A DNA stretch of 64,000 bases, taken from the NCBI RefSeq assembly GCF_005160265.1, contig NZ_CP039865.1, positions 434,001 to 498,000 on the forward strand, written 5' to 3'. The notes under the pieces were generated by a model that saw only the letters and a list, made by a program, of their open reading frames with translations, was not told where the DNA came from and did no database searches. Origin of the DNA: Phreatobacter aquaticus (lineage in GTDB: Bacteria; Pseudomonadota; Alphaproteobacteria; Rhizobiales; Phreatobacteraceae). Shown piece by piece: positions 61,397 through 64,000 of this stretch. A program made the translations under genes and the position numbers. How positions within the stretch are numbered: the stretch's first letter is position 1; every line of letters begins with the position of its first letter.

Positions 61397-61642
61397 ATGC
61401 TGGCTTTGCGCCCCAATTGCGAATGCTGCGACCGCGACCTGCCGCCGGAGAGCCGGGACGCGATGATCTGCACGTTCGAGTGCACGTTCTGCCGGGATTG
61501 CGCCGAGACGCGTTTCGAAGGTGCGTGCCCGAACTGCGGCGGCGAACTGGTGCGCCGGCCGATCCGCCCGGCGGCCAAGCTTGAGCGCTTCCCGGCCTCG
61601 ACCGAGCGCAAGGTGAAGACCCACGCCGCCTGCGCGGGGTGA
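61397..61642 (+). CDS. DUF1272 domain-containing zinc-ribbon-like protein
   Basis: An 81-residue cytoplasmic protein rich in Cys: MLALRPNCECCDRDLPPES, ICTFECTFCRDCAE and CPNCGGELVRRP, the DUF1272 pattern with CxxC pairs that should bind zinc. The function is unknown. It follows the beta-barrel gene by 52 bases. Confidence 0.9.
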   Translation: MLALRPNCECCDRDLPPESRDAMICTFECTFCRDCAETRFEGACPNCGGELVRRPIRPAAKLERFPASTERKVKTHAACAG

Positions 61643-61946
61643 GGCCCTCCGCTGCCGGTAGGGCGCGAGCCTCTCTCACCGCCGGGCTCGATCTTCCTAC
61701 CCGACACCGACGGCAGCCCCCGGCAAGCGAAGCGAGGGAAGGGGGGCCAGGAGCCACGGGCCCGGGCCTTACCATCTACCATCCATCGCCGGGTCTATAG
61801 CCTATGGCAGGATTCGCCTCTTGGCCCCTGGATCCCCTTCCCTCCCTCGGCTTCGCCTCGGTCGCCGGGGATGACGATCGTGGCGGCGGGAAGGTTGTGC
61901 GGTCAGGGTTGGGGCCGATCCTTTAGGAGCAGACCACCCCGTCGCC
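61643..61946. other. Intergenic region with palindromic element
   Basis: The 304 bases between the DUF1272 gene and the small membrane-protein gene hold the third copy of the palindromic element (61711-61878) and no convincing gene. Confidence 0.6.
61711..61878. repeat. Dispersed palindromic element, copy 3
   Basis: Arms CGGCAGCCCCCGGCAAGCG (left) and TCGCCGGGGATGACGATCG (right), with GAGGGAAGGGGGGCCAGG and CCCCTGGATCCCCTTCCC, match the copies at 6554-6713 and 12577-12713. The left outer end differs slightly. Confidence 0.8.
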
Positions 61947-62183
61947 TCACCGGATGATGCTGGGCGTCGCGGGTGTCATAGGGTTCAACGGACCGACACG
62001 CGCCATTGTCGGCCCCGGCCCGATCAGTGCGCCGAGCACCGACAGGACCGCGATCAGCACGATCAGCGCCTGGCAGATCCGCTTCATGTTGGCCGGCATC
62101 GTGATCATCTCGATCACGTAGAACAGGATGATGCAGGCGACCGCGAGCTGGGCCGCATAGATGATCAGGGGGATGACGGCCAA
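61947..62183 (-). CDS. Small two-span membrane protein
   Basis: A 78-residue protein starting at a TTG (62183) with GGAGA seven bases upstream. It has two membrane segments (PLIIYAAQLAVACIILFYVI and ICQALIVLIAVLSVLGALIG) and a short Pro/Thr-rich tail. I recognise no family. It lies 124 bases downstream of galU on the same strand. Confidence 0.6.
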   Translation of the reverse strand: MAVIPLIIYAAQLAVACIILFYVIEMITMPANMKRICQALIVLIAVLSVLGALIGPGPTMARVGPLNPMTPATPSIIR

Positions 62184-62247
62184 GGGGTTCTCCGGAACGT
62201 TGCGAGGCGCGCGCGTGACATCACAGCGCGCGCCCGGCTTAACGTCC

Positions 62248-62274
62248 GAAGCGGCGGAGGGTTCCGCCCGCTTC
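62248..62274 (-). terminator. Hairpin downstream of galU
   Basis: GAAGCGG (62248-62254) pairs with CCGCTTC (62268-62274), with CGGA and TCCG extending the stem inside. It lies past the galU stop on the minus strand. The T-run is weak, so termination is uncertain. Confidence 0.35.
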
Positions 62275-62324
62275 AGCCCTTTGCGAAACTCAGCCCTTGG
62301 CGAACCTTAGCCCTTGGCAATCTT
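62274..62324 (-). repeat. Three 17-bp tandem repeats over the galU 3' end
   Basis: Plus-strand units CAGCCCTTTGCGAAACT (62274-62290), CAGCCCTTGGCGAACCT (62291-62307) and TAGCCCTTGGCAATCTT (62308-62324) are near-identical. The last covers the galU C-terminal codons, the others lie past its stop, as if the gene's end had been duplicated twice. Confidence 0.75.
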
Positions 62325-63194
62325 GGCGAGTTCGGCGGCCAGCGCCGCCGAGAGATCCGGCCGGCGCATCGCATAGGCGATATTGGCGGTGAGGAAGCCG
62401 ATCTTGGTGCCGGTATCGTGGATCTCGCCGTTGAAGGTGAAGCCGAAGAATTGCTGGCGCTCCTTCAGCTTCAGCATGCCGTCGGTCAGCTGGATCTCGC
62501 CGCCGGCGCCACGCTCCTGCGTCTCGAGGATCTTGAAGATCTCCGGCTGCAGGATGTAGCGCCCGGAAATCGCGATGTTCGACGGCGCCGTGCCCTTCGG
62601 CGGCTTCTCCACCATCTCGCCGATCTCGTAGGCCCCGCCGGCGGCGGCCTTGCCCTTGCCGATGATGCCGTATTGATGGGTCTCGCTGTCGGGCACCTCA
62701 TAGCCGGCAATGTAATTGCCGCCGGTCGAATTATACGCCTCGATCATCTCGCCGATGCAGCCCTTGGCGCCGGCCTTGGCGAGATGCAGCATGTCGGGCA
62801 GCAGCAGGGCGAAGGGCTCGTCGCCGATGATGTCGCGCGCGCACCACACCGCATGACCGAGGCCTAGCGGCTCCTGCTGGCGGGTGAAGGAGGTCGCGCC
62901 CGCATCGGGAAGGTCGCGCTTCAGCTCGTCGAGCATGGCGGTCTTGCCGCGCAGCGCCAGCGTGGAGTCGAGTTCGTAGGACTTGTCGAAATGATCCTCG
63001 ATCACCTGCTTGTTGCGGCCGGTGACGAAGACGAAATGCTCGATCCCCGCCTCGCGGGCCTCGTCCACCACATGCTGGATCACCGGACGGTCAACCACCG
63101 TCAGCATTTCCTTCGGAATGGCCTTGGTGGCGGGAAGGAAACGCGTGCCGAGACCGGCAACTGGGAAGACGGCCTTGCGAATACGACGGACCAT
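62307..63194 (-). CDS. galU: UTP-glucose-1-phosphate uridylyltransferase GalU
   Basis: Makes UDP-glucose for glycan, lipopolysaccharide and glucan synthesis. The 295 residues start [21 protein letters not shown] and contain the nucleotidyltransferase motif [26 protein letters not shown] and [11 protein letters not shown]. It could feed the OpgG/OpgD glucan pathway; they are far apart, so this is only a functional link. Its 3' end is tandemly duplicated. Confidence 0.96.
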   Translation of the reverse strand: MVRRIRKAVFPVAGLGTRFLPATKAIPKEMLTVVDRPVIQHVVDEAREAGIEHFVFVTGRNKQVIEDHFDKSYELDSTLALRGKTAMLDELKRDLPDAGATSFTRQQEPLGLGHAVWCARDIIGDEPFALLLPDMLHLAKAGAKGCIGEMIEAYNSTGGNYIAGYEVPDSETHQYGIIGKGKAAAGGAYEIGEMVEKPPKGTAPSNIAISGRYILQPEIFKILETQERGAGGEIQLTDGMLKLKERQQFFGFTFNGEIHDTGTKIGFLTANIAYAMRRPDLSAALAAELAKIAKG

Positions 63195-63254
63195 GGAAGA
63201 CGAACCTCACCAGGAAGGAGCGAATATGTTGCGTTTCTTACGGCATCAATTCTG

Positions 63255-63271
63255 AACGCTCGGTGAGCGTT
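63255..63271. promoter_or_regulatory. Short inverted repeat between galU and the upstream exported-protein gene
   Basis: AACGCTC (63255-63261) and GAGCGTT (63265-63271) form a hairpin just past the stop of the partial gene at the right edge. It may be a terminator, but the T-run is short. Confidence 0.35.
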
Positions 63272-63277
63272 TCCGTT

Positions 63278-64000
63278 TCACCGCTGGATTGCCGCAGGGG
63301 CTGCGGCCGGCGGGTCGGGGCGGAAGGCGTTGAACACCATGTCGGGAGCCGATGTGTTGTGGCGCGAAGGCACGAGGCGCCCGGCCCAGAGATCGGTCGC
63401 CTCCGCCCGCTTGAACCCCATGACCGGCTCCTCGCGCCAGCCGGCCGCATCCTTCTCACGCACGGCGATGCGGGCGACATCGGCATTGAACTCGGTGACA
63501 TACATCGAGCGCAACGCCGCGAAGGGGCCAGTGGTGATCGGCCGTGCGAAGGTGACATCGAGGCCGAGCAATTCCTGATTGAGCGTGGATAGGCGCACCG
63601 TCGCCGAATTGCCGTCGGGATAGGTGAGCGTGAAGGTCTTGGTCTCGGGATCGAAGGCGATCTGGCTGATCTTGACGATGGGACGGCCCTCGACCACCAC
63701 CGGGCCGATCAGGAAGGACGAGCCATAGGCCGTCCAGCGCAGGTTGGATGGCGGCAGCGGCCGGGCGCGCCAATAGCCGTCCTGCGGATAGACGACGAGC
63801 ACCTCCTCGGCGCGGTCCTGGAAGCGGTACCAGATCTGGATCAGGTGGAGATTGCGCTCGGTGCGCTCGCCCACTTTCACCACAGTATCCGACGAGCGCC
63901 AGAAGCCCTGTTCGCGATAGCCGATGACCTGCCACTCCACCGTCTCGTAGAGCGTGATGCGCTGCGGCATGGGCTGGGCCAGTGCCTCGGCCTTCATCGG
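63278..64000 (-). CDS. Partial exported or lipoprotein-like protein of unknown function
   Basis: The gene runs off the right edge. The last 239 visible residues after an internal ATG at 63997 include KAEALAQPMPQRITLYETVEW, which looks like the end of a signal peptide cut by the window, followed by a beta-rich domain (WRSSDTVVKVGERTERNLHL, IWYRFQDRAEEVLVVYPQDG, IAFDPETKTFTLTYPDGNSA). It is probably longer than seen. I recognise no family. It precedes galU. Confidence 0.6.
   Translation of the reverse strand, partial: PMKAEALAQPMPQRITLYETVEWQVIGYREQGFWRSSDTVVKVGERTERNLHLIQIWYRFQDRAEEVLVVYPQDGYWRARPLPPSNLRWTAYGSSFLIGPVVVEGRPIVKISQIAFDPETKTFTLTYPDGNSATVRLSTLNQELLGLDVTFARPITTGPFAALRSMYVTEFNADVARIAVREKDAAGWREEPVMGFKRAEATDLWAGRLVPSRHNTSAPDMVFNAFRPDPPAAAPAAIQR

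Overview
The window is GC-rich, densely coding chromosomal DNA from an alphaproteobacterium, most likely of the order Hyphomicrobiales (Rhizobiales). The diagnostic evidence is an Irr-type Fur regulator with a Cys-Pro heme motif, divergent from a fabA-fabB-fabI operon; a SciP (DUF1153) cell-cycle regulator behind a CtrA-like box next to flagellar genes; a Tat-exported OpgG/OpgD protein; and short palindromic elements of the type scattered through such genomes. I see no insertion sequence, prophage, integrase, tRNA, rRNA or CRISPR array. The assignment is inference from gene content; the species cannot be named from sequence alone.

Layout. 1-1917 (-): the end of a branched-chain-amino-acid-type (Liv) ABC operon, divergent from a TetR gene. 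2069-9833 (+): a CoA-thioester catabolic cluster (TetR, crotonases, acyl-CoA ligase, a MaoC hot-dog pair, alpha/beta hydrolase, CaiB/BaiF CoA-transferase, SDRs). 9884-19869 (+): a putative sigma-54-driven operon with a gamma-glutamyltransferase-family enzyme, a DUF1028 protein and a peptide-type ABC transporter (binding protein and two permeases, no ATPase), followed by a degenerate MoeA paralogue, a MoeA-periplasmic-binding-domain fusion and a GNAT acetyltransferase. 19866-21595: epmA and efp, head to head. 21682-25274: fabI-fabB-fabA and divergent irr. 25281-28662 (-): copper P-type ATPase with two membrane proteins. 28702-31404 (-): a TPP enzyme, NIPSNAP protein and SDR. 31595-33208 (+): opgG/opgD. 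33233-35048 (-): a split PAS/MCP energy-taxis pair. 35202-39945 (-): a zinc-uptake operon (50-residue His-rich peptide, znuC, znuB, znuA, CobW GTPase, cytochrome-b-like membrane protein) with Zur-like palindromes. 40087-42613 (-): sciP, flgD, fliK. 42827-45537 (+): otnK-otnC-otnI tetronate catabolism. 45534-46642 (-): NTF2-like protein and zinc metallopeptidase. 46710-54053 (-): acyl-CoA ligase with a complete LivGHM-binding protein-LivF transporter, divergent from an AraC gene. 55263-56269 (+): azlCD. 56247-58843 (-): hydrolase, EamA exporter, arabinose-5-phosphate isomerase. 59431-64000: outer-membrane beta-barrel protein, DUF1272 protein, small membrane protein, galU and a partial exported protein.

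How the genes fit together. Much of the window serves scavenging of organic acids, peptides and metals: two Liv-type transporters sit with CoA ligases or CoA-dependent catabolic genes, which suggests uptake of carboxylates that are then activated as CoA thioesters; the GGT/DUF1028/ABC operon looks nitrogen-controlled; the Znu/CobW operon looks zinc-repressed. Motility genes appear under sigma-54 (fliK) and CtrA (sciP). The most unusual features are the MoeA-like/MoeA-PBP pair linked to the transporter operon, the CetAB-like receptor, the orphan cytochrome-b-like protein in the zinc operon, an SDR and a MaoC protein that lack catalytic residues, and an arabinose-5-phosphate isomerase whose conserved N-terminus has no standard start codon.
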